64,000 nt of DNA, from contig NZ_SRIF01000001.1 of assembly GCF_004681185.1 (NCBI RefSeq), positions 496,001-560,000 of the forward strand. Direction: 5' to 3'. This document shows, one piece after another, positions 1 to 8,220 of this stretch; the first letter of the stretch is position 1; each line of letters begins with the position of its first letter. Source of the DNA: Haloarcula amylovorans. GTDB lineage: Archaea; Halobacteriota; Halobacteria; Halobacteriales; Haloarculaceae. Position numbers and translations under genes: made by a program. The notes beneath the pieces were generated by a model. It was not told where the DNA came from and ran no database searches. It worked only from the letters and a program-made list of their open reading frames with translations.

Positions 1-155
1 AAGACGAGTACCAGTATCTTCGCGATTCTCATGCTGAGACCGGCGATTCCTCGGAACCCGGCCACGCCAGCGACGATGGCCAAGACCAGAAAGAGGAGTG
101 CGAACTCGAGGAACCCGCCGGACTGCAGCGGTGTCATGATGCCGTTCTGTAGCAT
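1..155 (-). CDS. DUF1328 (UPF0391) small membrane protein, partial at window edge
   Basis: The reading frame starts with ATG at 155 on the minus strand and runs off the left edge of the window, so only the first 51 residues or so are visible. They form a hydrophobic helix (FALLFLVLAIVAGVAGF), then a Gly-rich turn and a second helix beginning RGIAGLSMRIAKILVLV. The GIAG...AKIL pattern is typical of DUF1328, a family of about 50-60 residue two-helix membrane proteins of unknown function. A second ATG at 137 is an alternative start. The C-terminal end cannot be judged. Confidence 0.7.
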   Translation of the reverse strand, partial: MLQNGIMTPLQSGGFLEFALLFLVLAIVAGVAGFRGIAGLSMRIAKILVLV

Positions 156-305
156 ACGCTCGAAAGTCGTCCCCCGGATGCATTATTACGGACGACATAA
201 TATACGCATATCCGGACATTCAGCCGGTATATCGTCTGTCTTCTTCGATACAGGTTGCGGCGTCGCTCGACGGTCCGCACGGCAGTACTCGGGGAGAAGC
301 GTCGG

Positions 306-620
306 TCAGTCGCTGGCTCCGACCCGTGAGAACCGACACTGGGTCGGGCTGTCGACGGTGACGGCGTATCCGCAGTACTCGAACGTGAGCACGCAGGACG
401 AACAGGTGTTCTCGTCTGCGAACAGGGTATCGAGCGCCGTCGGGTCGAGGATATTGCTCAGCGGCGGGAGTTCAGCACACGAAAAGCCGTGGAGATGGGC
501 GACACAGAGCGTGACGACGTCGCTCATTGCCCCCGGGCGATCGACCGTCGCGTAGTGACAGTCGGCGGTCGGGACGTACATGAGCGAGATCGCCGCCGAT
601 TCGGACGCTCGGCCGGTCAT
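306..620 (-). CDS. HalOD1 output-domain protein
   Basis: A 104-residue protein with the core ELPPLSNILDPTALDTLF, followed by a Cys-bearing turn and FEYCGYAVTV. This is the signature of the halobacterial output domain 1 (HalOD1: a LPPL...DPxAL..LF segment followed by two beta strands). HalOD1 is found alone or behind receiver domains in haloarchaea and is presumed to act in signalling; its biochemical role is unknown. The protein consists of little else than this domain, so it is probably a free-standing output module. Its neighbours do not include a receiver protein; the nearest regulator is the membrane winged-helix gene beginning 925 bp away on the same strand. The 621-804 gap contains no other gene that I can support. 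Confidence 0.72.
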   Translation of the reverse strand: MTGRASESAAISLMYVPTADCHYATVDRPGAMSDVVTLCVAHLHGFSCAELPPLSNILDPTALDTLFADENTCSSCVLTFEYCGYAVTVDSPTQCRFSRVGASD

Positions 621-804
621 CGTTCGATAGCCGATCGGCTCGGCGACGGCTGCTGTGGTTGCTCACGCCACCACGGCGAACCAACGGCAGTTCGGAACGG
701 GATAGTCGGCAACTGTCTCGGCTGCTCCAACGAGGCGCTACTGCTCATCTGTGCCGACCGACGCAATACACAAAAAAATCCGTTCTGACGGACCGGTCGA
801 ACTA

Positions 805-1545
805 TCAGTCATCGTCGGTGGTTGGGACGAACGCCCCGCTAATCCCGTCCGCGAGTGCGTTGATAGTCGAACGACCATCACGCTGCCGGTCGATCAGTCC
901 GTCTTCCTGGAGTCGCTGCAGATGGTAAGAGACGGTACTCTTCGTGAGGCTCACCTGTTCGGCGAGTTCGCCTCCCGTCGCGGACCCGTGTCGGTCCAGC
1001 GCGCTGAGGAGGGCACGCCGCGTCCCATCCTCGACCGTCGCTGGCGAGACGCTGTTCTCGGCGTGTGCCGGGAACAGATAGCTCCGCCCGTTCTCGTTCG
1101 TCCGTTGTATCAGCCCCTCGTCGACGAGGACGCGGACGTGATAGCGGGTCGTCGAGACGTGGGTATCCGTCTCACGAGCGAGTTCGGTGACGTAGACGCC
1201 GGGGTCGGTACTGACGGCGTCGAAGAGTCGCTGGCGCGTCTCGTGTTCCAGCGGGTCGCTGTCACCGAATCTGGTGTAGCCAGCGACGGCCGGAACTACT
1301 GGAACGATGTCCGTGACGGGGAGACTCACGCTGAACAGCCCATCCTGGAGTTGTAGCAGAGTGGATGCCTCCAGGCGGTCGTCTCCCGTTCCGAGGCCGG
1401 GCATCCCGCCGGTACTGACTGCTTGATGCAACGCAGCATCGTCGGGTGACCTGACCGCCGGTCCTGCCGCTACCGCTGGCGACACCGTTGCCGCCAAGAC
1501 GAGGATGGCGACGAGACCGACGGACGCTCGGAGTGTAAATGTCAT
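805..1545 (-). CDS. Membrane-anchored tandem winged-helix transcription regulator
   Basis: 246 residues from the ATG at 1545; an in-frame GTG at 1560 would add five. Residues about 5-27 are a signal-anchor-like hydrophobic stretch ending AVAAG. A short polar, presumably extracytoplasmic loop follows, then a second weaker hydrophobic stretch (about 72-90) directly before YTRFGDSDPLEHETR. Two winged-helix domains come after it: the first contains LARETDTHVSTTRYHVRVL, the second LAEQVSLTKSTVSYHLQRL. Both resemble ArsR/MarR-type DNA-binding helices. The layout matches haloarchaeal one-component regulators that carry cytoplasmic DNA-binding domains on a membrane anchor. The gene is divergent from the XPB helicase gene, with a shared upstream region of about 200 bp. 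The target genes are unknown. Confidence 0.72.
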   Translation of the reverse strand: MTFTLRASVGLVAILVLAATVSPAVAAGPAVRSPDDAALHQAVSTGGMPGLGTGDDRLEASTLLQLQDGLFSVSLPVTDIVPVVPAVAGYTRFGDSDPLEHETRQRLFDAVSTDPGVYVTELARETDTHVSTTRYHVRVLVDEGLIQRTNENGRSYLFPAHAENSVSPATVEDGTRRALLSALDRHGSATGGELAEQVSLTKSTVSYHLQRLQEDGLIDRQRDGRSTINALADGISGAFVPTTDDD

Positions 1546-1744
1546 GGATTTGTCATCCACGCGGGTTACGGGCGAGTCTGCAGGCCACTGCCCGAACCCA
1601 TCGGGGGGTTACCCTCCATCCACTATAAGATGGGCGGATAAACCGACCGTCTTAGAACAGTTATCGACCGCTCAGTCGAAGCAACTCTGCTCCGGTATTC
1701 GACGGCGGGAAAGCGTTATCAGCGACTGCGGCCAACCGCAGAGC

Positions 1745-3079
1745 GTGCTGGAGTTGACGTTCGAAGACGGGACGATCCGCGTCGCGGGAGACCCGAAGGT
1801 GGACCTCCCCGGCGTCGATCGGGACGCTCGGTCGGAGAGCGGCCGAGCACCCGCCCACAGATACGCTGCGCTGCTCGATGCCCTCGACGGACGCGGAGTC
1901 GAGTACACGGACCGGGTTCTCGACGCCTCCTCGCTCGACCTCTCGACGACGTACGACCTTCGTGGGTACCAACAGACAGCGCTGGCGGCGTGGCGCGACG
2001 CCGGCGACCGCGGCTGTCTGGAACTGCCGACCGGGAGCGGCAAGACGGTCATCGGCATCGCCGCGATGGTCGCGCTTGGAACGCCCGCGCTCGTCGTCGT
2101 GCCGACCATCGACCTCGTAGAGCAGTGGCAGCGCGAACTCGAACGGGAGTTCGACCGCCCGATCGGCCGACTCGGCGGCGGCGAGCAGCGAGTCGAAGCC
2201 GTCACCGTTGCTACGTACGACTCGGCATATCTCCGGGCGGACGAACTGGGCGACCAGTTCGGACTGGTCGTCTTCGACGAGGTTCACCATCTCGGCGGAG
2301 AGGGCTACCGCGACATCGCTCGCTTGCTCGCCGCGCCCGCCCGTCTGGGCCTGACGGCGACCTTCGAGCGCCCCGACGGTGCTCACGAAGTCGTCGAAGA
2401 ACTCGTCGGGCCGCTCGTCCACCGCGTGGAAATCGACGACCTCGCTGGTGACCACCTCGCCGACTACGACATCAAGCGCATCGAAGTCGCGCTGACGCCC
2501 GAGGAACGCGAGCGCTACGAGGACCAGCAAGGAACGTTCACCGACTATCTCGCCCGGTCGGGAATCGAACTGCGTTCCGGAAGCGACTATCAGGAACTCG
2601 TCAAGCGCTCGGGGACTGACCCCGCGGCCCGCGAGGCGTTGCTCGCAAAGCAACGCGCCCGAGAGGTGATGATGAACGCCCGGCGGAAGGTCGAGCGACT
2701 CGCGGAGCTCCTCGACCGCCACCGGGACGACCGCATCATCGTCTTCACCGCCTACACCGACCTCGTCTATCGCCTCTCCGAGCGGTTCCTGCTTCCGGCA
2801 ATCACCCACGAGACGGGTGCTGGCGAGCGCCGGGAAATCTTGGAGCGGTTCCGCGATGGCACGTACTCCCGGGTCGTGACGGCGAACGTCTTAGACGAAG
2901 GTGTTGACGTGCCCGACGCCAACGTCGCCGTCGTCCTCTCTGGCAGCGGGTCCGAACGGGAGTTCACGCAGCGTCTCGGCCGGATACTCCGTCCGAAGGC
3001 GGACGACTCGCGTGCGTTGCTGTACGAACTCGTCACCGAGGAGACGGCCGAGGAGCGCGTGTCCCGTCGGCGGCGATAG
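1745..3079 (+). CDS. XPB/Rad25-type DNA helicase (SF2)
   Basis: 444 residues from the GTG at 1745; the open frame extends upstream, but homology-like sequence begins here (VLELTFEDGTIRV). Walker A is LPTGSGKT (about 94-101), motif II is DEVHH (D about 178), and the archaeal XPB RED-type segment appears as TATFERPDG. The C-terminal RecA domain has VFTAYTDLVYRL, TANVLDEGVDVPDANV and QRLGRILRP. XPB is a 3'-5' translocase acting in nucleotide excision repair and DNA opening. In archaea it partners the nuclease Bax1. The bax1 gene lies just downstream, with one unrelated gene between them. The length fits archaeal XPB. Confidence 0.88.
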   Translation: MLELTFEDGTIRVAGDPKVDLPGVDRDARSESGRAPAHRYAALLDALDGRGVEYTDRVLDASSLDLSTTYDLRGYQQTALAAWRDAGDRGCLELPTGSGKTVIGIAAMVALGTPALVVVPTIDLVEQWQRELEREFDRPIGRLGGGEQRVEAVTVATYDSAYLRADELGDQFGLVVFDEVHHLGGEGYRDIARLLAAPARLGLTATFERPDGAHEVVEELVGPLVHRVEIDDLAGDHLADYDIKRIEVALTPEERERYEDQQGTFTDYLARSGIELRSGSDYQELVKRSGTDPAAREALLAKQRAREVMMNARRKVERLAELLDRHRDDRIIVFTAYTDLVYRLSERFLLPAITHETGAGERREILERFRDGTYSRVVTANVLDEGVDVPDANVAVVLSGSGSEREFTQRLGRILRPKADDSRALLYELVTEETAEERVSRRRR

Positions 3080-3210
3080 GGGGTTTCGCGCTCTAGCCGG
3101 GACGTGTACTCGTCGTTCGGCCCGAATACATAACAGGCGCCGGGCAGTGAGTTCGTGTAGATGCAGTCGTTGTTCTCTCTCAACTCGATAGCGGCGCGGA
3201 GGCGCGAGCA

Positions 3211-4485
3211 GTGCGTCTGATACAGATACGAGTCGTCGACGACCATCTTGAGGCGGTTCAGACAGTCCTCGACGACCGTGAGATCGACTACGTGGAGACC
3301 GAGGAGAAGAGCAACGACGAGGAGGCGTCGCTCTTTCAGTTCCCGCTCCCGCCGGAGGCTGTCGACGAGGTGTTCGCGGAACTCGAAGCGGCGGGGATGG
3401 ACCCCGACCGGTACGCCGTCATCGGGTCGGTGGAGACGTCCCGTTCGAACCAGACCGCCACTACGGAACGTCACGACGACCGGATCTCCCACGACGAACT
3501 CCGTGGGCGGGCTATCGGAATGAATCCCGGTTCCATCACGTACTACGGGATGACTATCCTGAGCGCGGTGGTGGCGACGGCGGGCCTCTTATTGGACTCG
3601 CCGGCCGTCGTCGTCGGGTCGATGGTCATCGCGCCGCAGGTCGGGTCGGCGCTGACGGCTTCCGTCGGGACCGCACTCGACGACCGTGCGCTGGTCAAGG
3701 AAGGGTTCCGCGACCAGATACTCGGGCTGTCACTCGCCGTCGTCAGTGCGGCAGCGTTCGGGATGGTCCTGCGCTACGGCGGATTCGTTCCCAGCCAGTT
3801 ACGCGTGGGGACGGTCCAGCAGATATCCCAGCGCATCTCGCCGGGGTTCCTCTCGATGGCCGTCGGCATCTGCGCGGGGGCCGCCGGCGCGTTCGGCCTC
3901 GCGACGGCGCTGCCCGTCTCGCTCGTCGGCGTGATGATCGCGGCCGCGCTCATCCCGGCCGCCGCCGCCGTCGGAATCGGCCTCGCGTGGGGCCTTCCGC
4001 CTGTCGCACTCGGCGCGGGTATCCTCCTCGTGGTGAACGCGGCCTCCGTCAACCTGGCCGGCTTCTCGGTCCTCTGGGGCCTCGGGTTCCGGCCCTGGGA
4101 CTGGCCCGACGGGGAGCCGACGCTCGGGACCGCTCGCAAGTACGTCCCGACTGTGCTGGCGCTCGCGGTGTTGCTGGCGACGTTCGCCGGTGCGAGCACG
4201 GTGACCGCCCGCCAGATGCAAGTCGAGACGTCGGTCAATGACGCCGTCGAGGAGGTACTGAACGAGGCGGCTTACGAACGACTCCGACTGCTGTCGGTGC
4301 GAACCCAGTTCGGGGGCGTCTCCATCTATCAGTTGGACCGAGAGGTCACCGTGGAGGTGAGCCGCCCCGACGGCGAGGTGTACCCGGCGTTGGCCGGGCG
4401 ACTGGACGCCGCCATCACCCCGGCTATCGGGCAGGAGACGAGCGTCGAAGTGACCTTCGTGAACCGGCAGACGGAGGGTGCCTGA
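3211..4485 (+). CDS. DUF389 / TIGR00341 family membrane protein
   Basis: 424 residues from the GTG at 3211. The N-terminal 90 residues or so form a soluble ACT-like region, followed by RAIGMNPGSITYYGM and about six to seven hydrophobic helices. The second has the family hallmark DSPAVVVGSMVIAPQVGSAL. A soluble tail of about 90 residues ends the protein. The function of DUF389 proteins is unknown; they are polytopic and predicted to sit in the cytoplasmic membrane. Here the gene is inserted between the XPB helicase and Bax1 nuclease genes, all on the same strand, with 131 bp before it and 99 bp after it. An AT-rich element (gaatacataac) upstream may be its own promoter. Confidence 0.85.
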   Translation: MRLIQIRVVDDHLEAVQTVLDDREIDYVETEEKSNDEEASLFQFPLPPEAVDEVFAELEAAGMDPDRYAVIGSVETSRSNQTATTERHDDRISHDELRGRAIGMNPGSITYYGMTILSAVVATAGLLLDSPAVVVGSMVIAPQVGSALTASVGTALDDRALVKEGFRDQILGLSLAVVSAAAFGMVLRYGGFVPSQLRVGTVQQISQRISPGFLSMAVGICAGAAGAFGLATALPVSLVGVMIAAALIPAAAAVGIGLAWGLPPVALGAGILLVVNAASVNLAGFSVLWGLGFRPWDWPDGEPTLGTARKYVPTVLALAVLLATFAGASTVTARQMQVETSVNDAVEEVLNEAAYERLRLLSVRTQFGGVSIYQLDREVTVEVSRPDGEVYPALAGRLDAAITPAIGQETSVEVTFVNRQTEGA

Positions 4486-4584
4486 GACGAGCGACGACCG
4501 GTCGCCCCGCTGCTGGGCCGCTTTCTCGTGGCCCGACCCGTGTGACACGAGGCGTTTTTGCCAGTCGCCGTCGGAGAGACAGTC

Positions 4585-6126
4585 GTGCTGACGAAGGACT
4601 TGCTCCGCGTCTCCCGGGCCGGCGGCGGCTACCACCCGCAGTTCGCCGACGAGGGAGACGAGCGCCTCGCCGCCCGCGTCCTCGGCGTGTATCAGGGCCA
4701 CGTCGGCGAGACACGTGCGGCACTGCAGGCCGCCCTGACCGACCTCGAAGGGGAGGCCGCCGACTTCAAACTCGTCCGCGGGTTCGCCAAGCTCGTCGAG
4801 CGCGAGGCGACCTTCGAGACGCGGGCCGACGTACCACCCGAACGCGCCCGAAAGCGGGTGTTCGAGGCGGCCGAAGCCGTCGGCGTCGTCACCGAGAGCG
4901 AGCGAGCGGCGGCCCTCGACCGGGCGGCCGACCGGCTCGGCGTGGACGCGGCGGCGGTCGAGTCGTCGCTGTACGCCGATTTAGACGATCGGCAGGTGCT
5001 CGCGGCCGTCGACTCGCGGTGGTCGCCTGCCGAACTCCGCATCCAGTACAACCTCTCGCTCGCGCAGACGGCGCTGTTCGACGCCATCGAGGTCAGGGTC
5101 CGCTCGTCGGACCCGACGACGCTCGTCTCAGCGGTCAAGCGCCTCCGGCTGATGTACGAGATTCGAACGACGCCGGCGGGCCGGGAGGTCGTCGTCACCG
5201 GCCCTGACGCGCTGTTCTCGAACACGCGGCGCTACGGGACGCGATTCGCTCGCCTGCTCCGAACGGTCGCCGGGGCGTCCGAGTGGGAGCTGACGGCGAC
5301 AATCGACGACCGCGGGACCGAGCGCGAGCTTCGCCTCTCGCAGGACGACGTGTCGGTTCCCGGCGTCGAACCCGTGGCCGAGGTGACCTACGACAGCGGC
5401 GTCGAAGCCGACTTCGCCGCTCGCTTCTCCGCGCTGGACCTCGACTGGGGACTCGTCCGCGAGCCCGAGCCCCTCGCCGCCGGCGAACACGTCGTCGTCC
5501 CCGACTTTGCTTTCGAGTGGCGACCCGGCGGGACGAGCGAGGTCCGAGACACGGGCGACAGCGACGCACAATTTCGCGTCTTCTTCGAGGTGATGGGCTT
5601 CTGGACGCCGGAGTACGTCGAGAAGAAACTCGATAGGCTCGCCGACCTCGAAACCGTGGAGATGGTCGTCGCCGTCGACGAGTCGCTCGGCGTCGGTGAG
5701 ACGCTGGAAGCACAGGACCACCGCGTCGTCCCGTACTCGGGGAGAGTCAGCGTCAAGGGCGTGCGCGACGCGCTCCGCCCCTACGAAACCGAACTGGTCG
5801 CCGAGAGCGCCGCCGACATCCCCGCGGAACTGCGACCCGACGCCGACGTAATCGCGCTCTCTGACCTCGCGGCCGACCACGGCGTCAGCGAGGACGCTCT
5901 CGCCGAGAAATCGTTTCCCGACCACGAACTCGTCGGTCGCACGCTCGTCCGTCCGTCAGTACTGGATGCCGTCGCCGCCGACATCGAGGCTGGCATCTCG
6001 CTGTCCGATGTCGAAGCCACGCTGGACGAGTACGGCATCGACGACGCTAGTGCGGTGCTTTCCCGACTGGGTTACCGAGTCGAGTGGGAGGGGCTGAGCG
6101 GCGGGACGGTGCGAGAGCACGAGTAA
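4585..6126 (+). CDS. Bax1 / DUF790 nuclease, partner of XPB
   Basis: 513 residues starting at GTG 4585 (VLTKDLLRVSRAGGGYHP), the usual DUF790 N-terminus; the open frame itself begins earlier. The N-terminal part is helical, and the C-terminal half contains the nuclease-like region with PDFAFEW and FFEVMGFWTPEYVEKKLDRL, followed by VVAVDESLGV. DUF790 includes Bax1 (binds archaeal XPB), a structure-specific endonuclease that works with XPB in nucleotide excision repair. The D...E...K arrangement in PDFAF / FEVMGFW / EKKL agrees with a restriction-endonuclease-like fold. The xpb gene is upstream on the same strand, separated by a DUF389 gene, which supports the assignment. Confidence 0.85.
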   Translation: MLTKDLLRVSRAGGGYHPQFADEGDERLAARVLGVYQGHVGETRAALQAALTDLEGEAADFKLVRGFAKLVEREATFETRADVPPERARKRVFEAAEAVGVVTESERAAALDRAADRLGVDAAAVESSLYADLDDRQVLAAVDSRWSPAELRIQYNLSLAQTALFDAIEVRVRSSDPTTLVSAVKRLRLMYEIRTTPAGREVVVTGPDALFSNTRRYGTRFARLLRTVAGASEWELTATIDDRGTERELRLSQDDVSVPGVEPVAEVTYDSGVEADFAARFSALDLDWGLVREPEPLAAGEHVVVPDFAFEWRPGGTSEVRDTGDSDAQFRVFFEVMGFWTPEYVEKKLDRLADLETVEMVVAVDESLGVGETLEAQDHRVVPYSGRVSVKGVRDALRPYETELVAESAADIPAELRPDADVIALSDLAADHGVSEDALAEKSFPDHELVGRTLVRPSVLDAVAADIEAGISLSDVEATLDEYGIDDASAVLSRLGYRVEWEGLSGGTVREHE

Positions 6127-6231
6127 GGCGGCCGACCGATTTCTCGCGGGTGTCGTATTCGCGTCTTACTCTCAGACGCCGCCGATAGCCGACGCATAGT
6201 TATCGCCCCTCCCCGCGGTAGCCGAACCGCT

Positions 6232-6441
6232 ATGACGGCAATCAAGATAGTCAAGGTACTGGGAACATCCGAGGAGTCGTGGGAAGACGCGGCTCACGAG
6301 GCGGTTTCACAGGCCAGCGAGACCATCGAGGACATTCACGGAATCGAGGTCGAAGACTGGACGGCCAACGTCGAAGACGGACAGATAACTGAGTACAAGA
6401 CCACGGTCGAGGTGGCGTTCCCAGTCCACAAACAGCAATAG
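6232..6441 (+). CDS. Dodecin-family protein (without the usual flavin-stacking Trp)
   Basis: 69 residues with the dodecin fold signature: KIVKVLGTSEESWEDAA, then ...ETIEDIHGIEVEDW and DGQITEYKTTVEVAFPV. Dodecins form hollow dodecamers that store flavins or related ligands. In flavin-binding members a Trp sits in the IxW motif of strand two; here that position is Gly37 (IHG), and a Trp occurs six residues later (W43). This places it in the dodecin-like subgroup whose ligand is uncertain, rather than with the characterised Halobacterium riboflavin dodecin. It is a single-gene unit with its own upstream region, convergent with the gene ending at 6454. Confidence 0.8.
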   Translation: MTAIKIVKVLGTSEESWEDAAHEAVSQASETIEDIHGIEVEDWTANVEDGQITEYKTTVEVAFPVHKQQ

Positions 6442-6453
6442 CGACGAAAACTC

Positions 6454-6960
6454 TCAGGTATCGAGATCGCGGCGACGCCCCTTCGGCACCTGCGAGCGCA
6501 ACTCCCCGTAGACGAACAGGCCGACGCCGACTGGTTCCGGCTCCCCGGCGAGGTCGTGAGTGACGACCAGATACCCCCAGTCGCCCTCCCAGCCGAGTTC
6601 CTGGTCGTCACCGGCGACGAACCGTCTGGCTTGCTCGTCGGTGAGGTGGACGACGTTCTTCGTCGCGTGGTGGCCGAAGCGCTGGACCGCCTCCAGCGTC
6701 GGCTTCCAGTGTTCCTGTCGCGTCCGGAGGAACGTCATCCCCAGCCCCTCGATTTCCACCGGCGAAGGCGGGTCGCCGCGGTATATCCAAATCTTGCCAG
6801 CGCCCAGTTCCCAGAACGTGTGGTCGGCGAACGTCTCGGGGTCGACGCCGAACCGCTCGTCCCAGAAGTCGAGCACTTCTTCGCGTGTCGCGCGACCCTC
6901 GTCCTCTCGTTCGTCGGCGGTTTCAGGGAGGCGCGTGAACTGCGTGCTGTCGTTGCTCAT
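6454..6960 (-). CDS. PUA-like RNA-binding companion of the m5C methyltransferase (DUF7122-like)
   Basis: 168 residues from ATG 6960, which overlaps the stop of the upstream methyltransferase by 4 bp (ATGA), so the two are translationally coupled. Residues 25-45 contain TREEVLDFWDERFGVDPETF. The middle reads FWELGAGKIWIYRGD, and the C-terminal half has NVVHLTDEQARRFVAGDDQ and WGYLVVTHDLAGEPEPVGVG. This resembles the C-terminal RNA-binding module fused to bacterial RsmF/NOL1-type methyltransferases, here encoded separately. It probably helps the methyltransferase bind its rRNA or tRNA substrate. The assignment to a named DUF is from memory and less certain than the relationship to the methyltransferase. 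Confidence 0.7.
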   Translation of the reverse strand: MSNDSTQFTRLPETADEREDEGRATREEVLDFWDERFGVDPETFADHTFWELGAGKIWIYRGDPPSPVEIEGLGMTFLRTRQEHWKPTLEAVQRFGHHATKNVVHLTDEQARRFVAGDDQELGWEGDWGYLVVTHDLAGEPEPVGVGLFVYGELRSQVPKGRRRDLDT

Positions 6961-7865
6961 CCCGTCACCGCCAGTTTCGCACAGAAGAAGCCGCCCGTGT
7001 CGTTGTGGTGTGGGTAGATGCGTTTCGCCTTCGTCACGCTCGGATCGAAGGAGTCGCCATCCCACTCGGTGACGCCCTCGCGGTGGGCGAGCGGCAGGTC
7101 GTACTCGACGAGTTCGCAGTCCTCCTCGCCCAGAACGTGGTCGAGGACGGCCTCGTTCTCCTCGGGAGCGAACGTACACGTCGAGTAGACGACCGTCCCG
7201 CCGGGGTCAGTCACCTGCACCGCGCGGGTAAGAATACCCTTCTGGACGCCCGCGATGCCCTCGACGTGCGAGAGCGACCAGTCGTCGAAGGCGTCGGGGT
7301 TCTTCCGGATGGTCCCCTCACAGGAACAGGGGACGTCCACCAGCGCGCGGTCGTAGCTCTCGCCGCCAAAGGGTTTCAGCGAGTGGTTGCGGCCGTCCTC
7401 GTGCGTAACCGCGACGCTGGTCGCGCCCAGTCGCTCGGCGTTGCTCCGCAGCGCCGAGATGCGCCCGAGGTTGTTGTCGGTCGCGATCACTTCTCCGTCG
7501 TCGTCCATCTGTGCGGCCAGTTGCGTCGTCTTCGTGCCCGGCGCGGCGCAGGCGTCCCACACTCGCTCGCCGGGCTCGGGGTCAAGGACGGTGGCTGGCA
7601 CCGCCGACACTTCCTCCTGTCCGTGTGTCCACCCGTGGAAGTACGGCCAGTTGTTCCCCGGCGAGTCCTCGGGGAGGACGAACAGCAGGTCGTGCCAGCC
7701 GACGGGTTCGTAGGCGACCCCTGCCTCCTCCAGGGCCGCCCGAACCTGCTCGACGGTGGCCTTGACGGTGTTGACCCGAACCGCCGACGGGAGCGGCCGC
7801 TCGCAGGCCGCCCGGAACGCCTCGAAGTCGTCGACGATGGGCCGATACCGCTCGATTGGTTCCAT
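6957..7865 (-). CDS. NOL1/NOP2/sun (RsmB-like) RNA cytosine-5 methyltransferase
   Basis: 302 residues from MEPIERY (ATG 7865); an in-frame extension to 8042 lies in hairpin-rich DNA and is unlikely to be coding. The SAM-binding segment is VWDACAAPGTKTTQLA. The two catalytic cysteines are present: VDVPCSCEGTIRKNP (motif IV, the PC pair) and VVYSTCTFAPEENE (motif VI, the TC pair). These enzymes methylate cytosine C5 in rRNA or tRNA. It lies in a two-gene operon with the RNA-binding protein downstream. Which RNA base is modified cannot be read from the sequence. Confidence 0.87.
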   Translation of the reverse strand: MEPIERYRPIVDDFEAFRAACERPLPSAVRVNTVKATVEQVRAALEEAGVAYEPVGWHDLLFVLPEDSPGNNWPYFHGWTHGQEEVSAVPATVLDPEPGERVWDACAAPGTKTTQLAAQMDDDGEVIATDNNLGRISALRSNAERLGATSVAVTHEDGRNHSLKPFGGESYDRALVDVPCSCEGTIRKNPDAFDDWSLSHVEGIAGVQKGILTRAVQVTDPGGTVVYSTCTFAPEENEAVLDHVLGEEDCELVEYDLPLAHREGVTEWDGDSFDPSVTKAKRIYPHHNDTGGFFCAKLAVTG

Positions 7866-8220
7866 TGGCCCCGGATTCGACGGGGGCGCGTTTGTGGGTT
7901 TCGAACGACCTTTTTCCCGCTCGGGTGGCCTGCGGCCACCACTCGCGGCAAAAACGTCGATGAAAAAGGCCGAACGCTCGTTGCACTCGCGTTCGGTGAA
8001 ACCGCGCCTGCGGCGCGGTATGCTCAGCGCCTTCCGACCCACGTCGGGTCGCCGTAGGCGACCATTCTCTACTCACGGGCGCTGCGAGACGGTTCCACCG
8101 CCTCGATTGCGCGGCGCTACGCGCCGCGCAACGCTCGTTCACAGGTTAGCGAGGAAGCGAAGCTCTCTCGGCGATGAAAAAGGCCGACGACTCGGCGATG
8201 CCTCGCCGTCGGTGAACCAA
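7866..8220. other. Intergenic region of 355 bp with hairpin cluster, no gene
   Basis: No open frame here looks coding. The region holds four perfect short hairpins (described separately) and a pair of identical 16-bp direct repeats at 7958-7973 and 8172-8187 (CGATGAAAAAGGCCGA). Each copy is followed within 17-30 bp by a further matching stretch (TCGGTGAA). The region lies upstream of the methyltransferase and downstream of the Mn-catalase gene, both on the minus strand. Confidence 0.6.
7924..8130. repeat. Cluster of four perfect triloop hairpins
   Basis: Four exact inverted repeats, each with a 3-nt loop: 7924-7940 (7-bp stem GGTGGCC, loop TGC), 8001-8019 (8-bp stem ACCGCGCC, loop TGC), 8047-8063 (7-bp stem GGTCGCC, loop GTA) and 8108-8130 (10-bp stem TGCGCGGCGC, loop TAC). 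The stem sequences differ but the geometry is constant, which is more than random GC-rich sequence should give within 207 bp. They may be transcript-end or RNA-processing structures, or relics of small palindromic repeats. They lie just after the catalase stop and before the methyltransferase start. Confidence 0.7.

Noticed and set aside
1505..1744. N-terminal 80-residue extension of the XPB open frame
   Set aside because: It overlaps the divergent regulator gene and lacks conservation-like sequence; the family N-terminus begins at GTG 1745.
1661..2809. 382-residue antisense frame over the XPB gene
   Set aside because: It has no domain signature, and the plus-strand helicase motifs are complete.
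7866..8042. N-terminal extension of the m5C methyltransferase
   Set aside because: It runs through the hairpin region and gives an Arg-rich, non-acidic sequence atypical of this genome.
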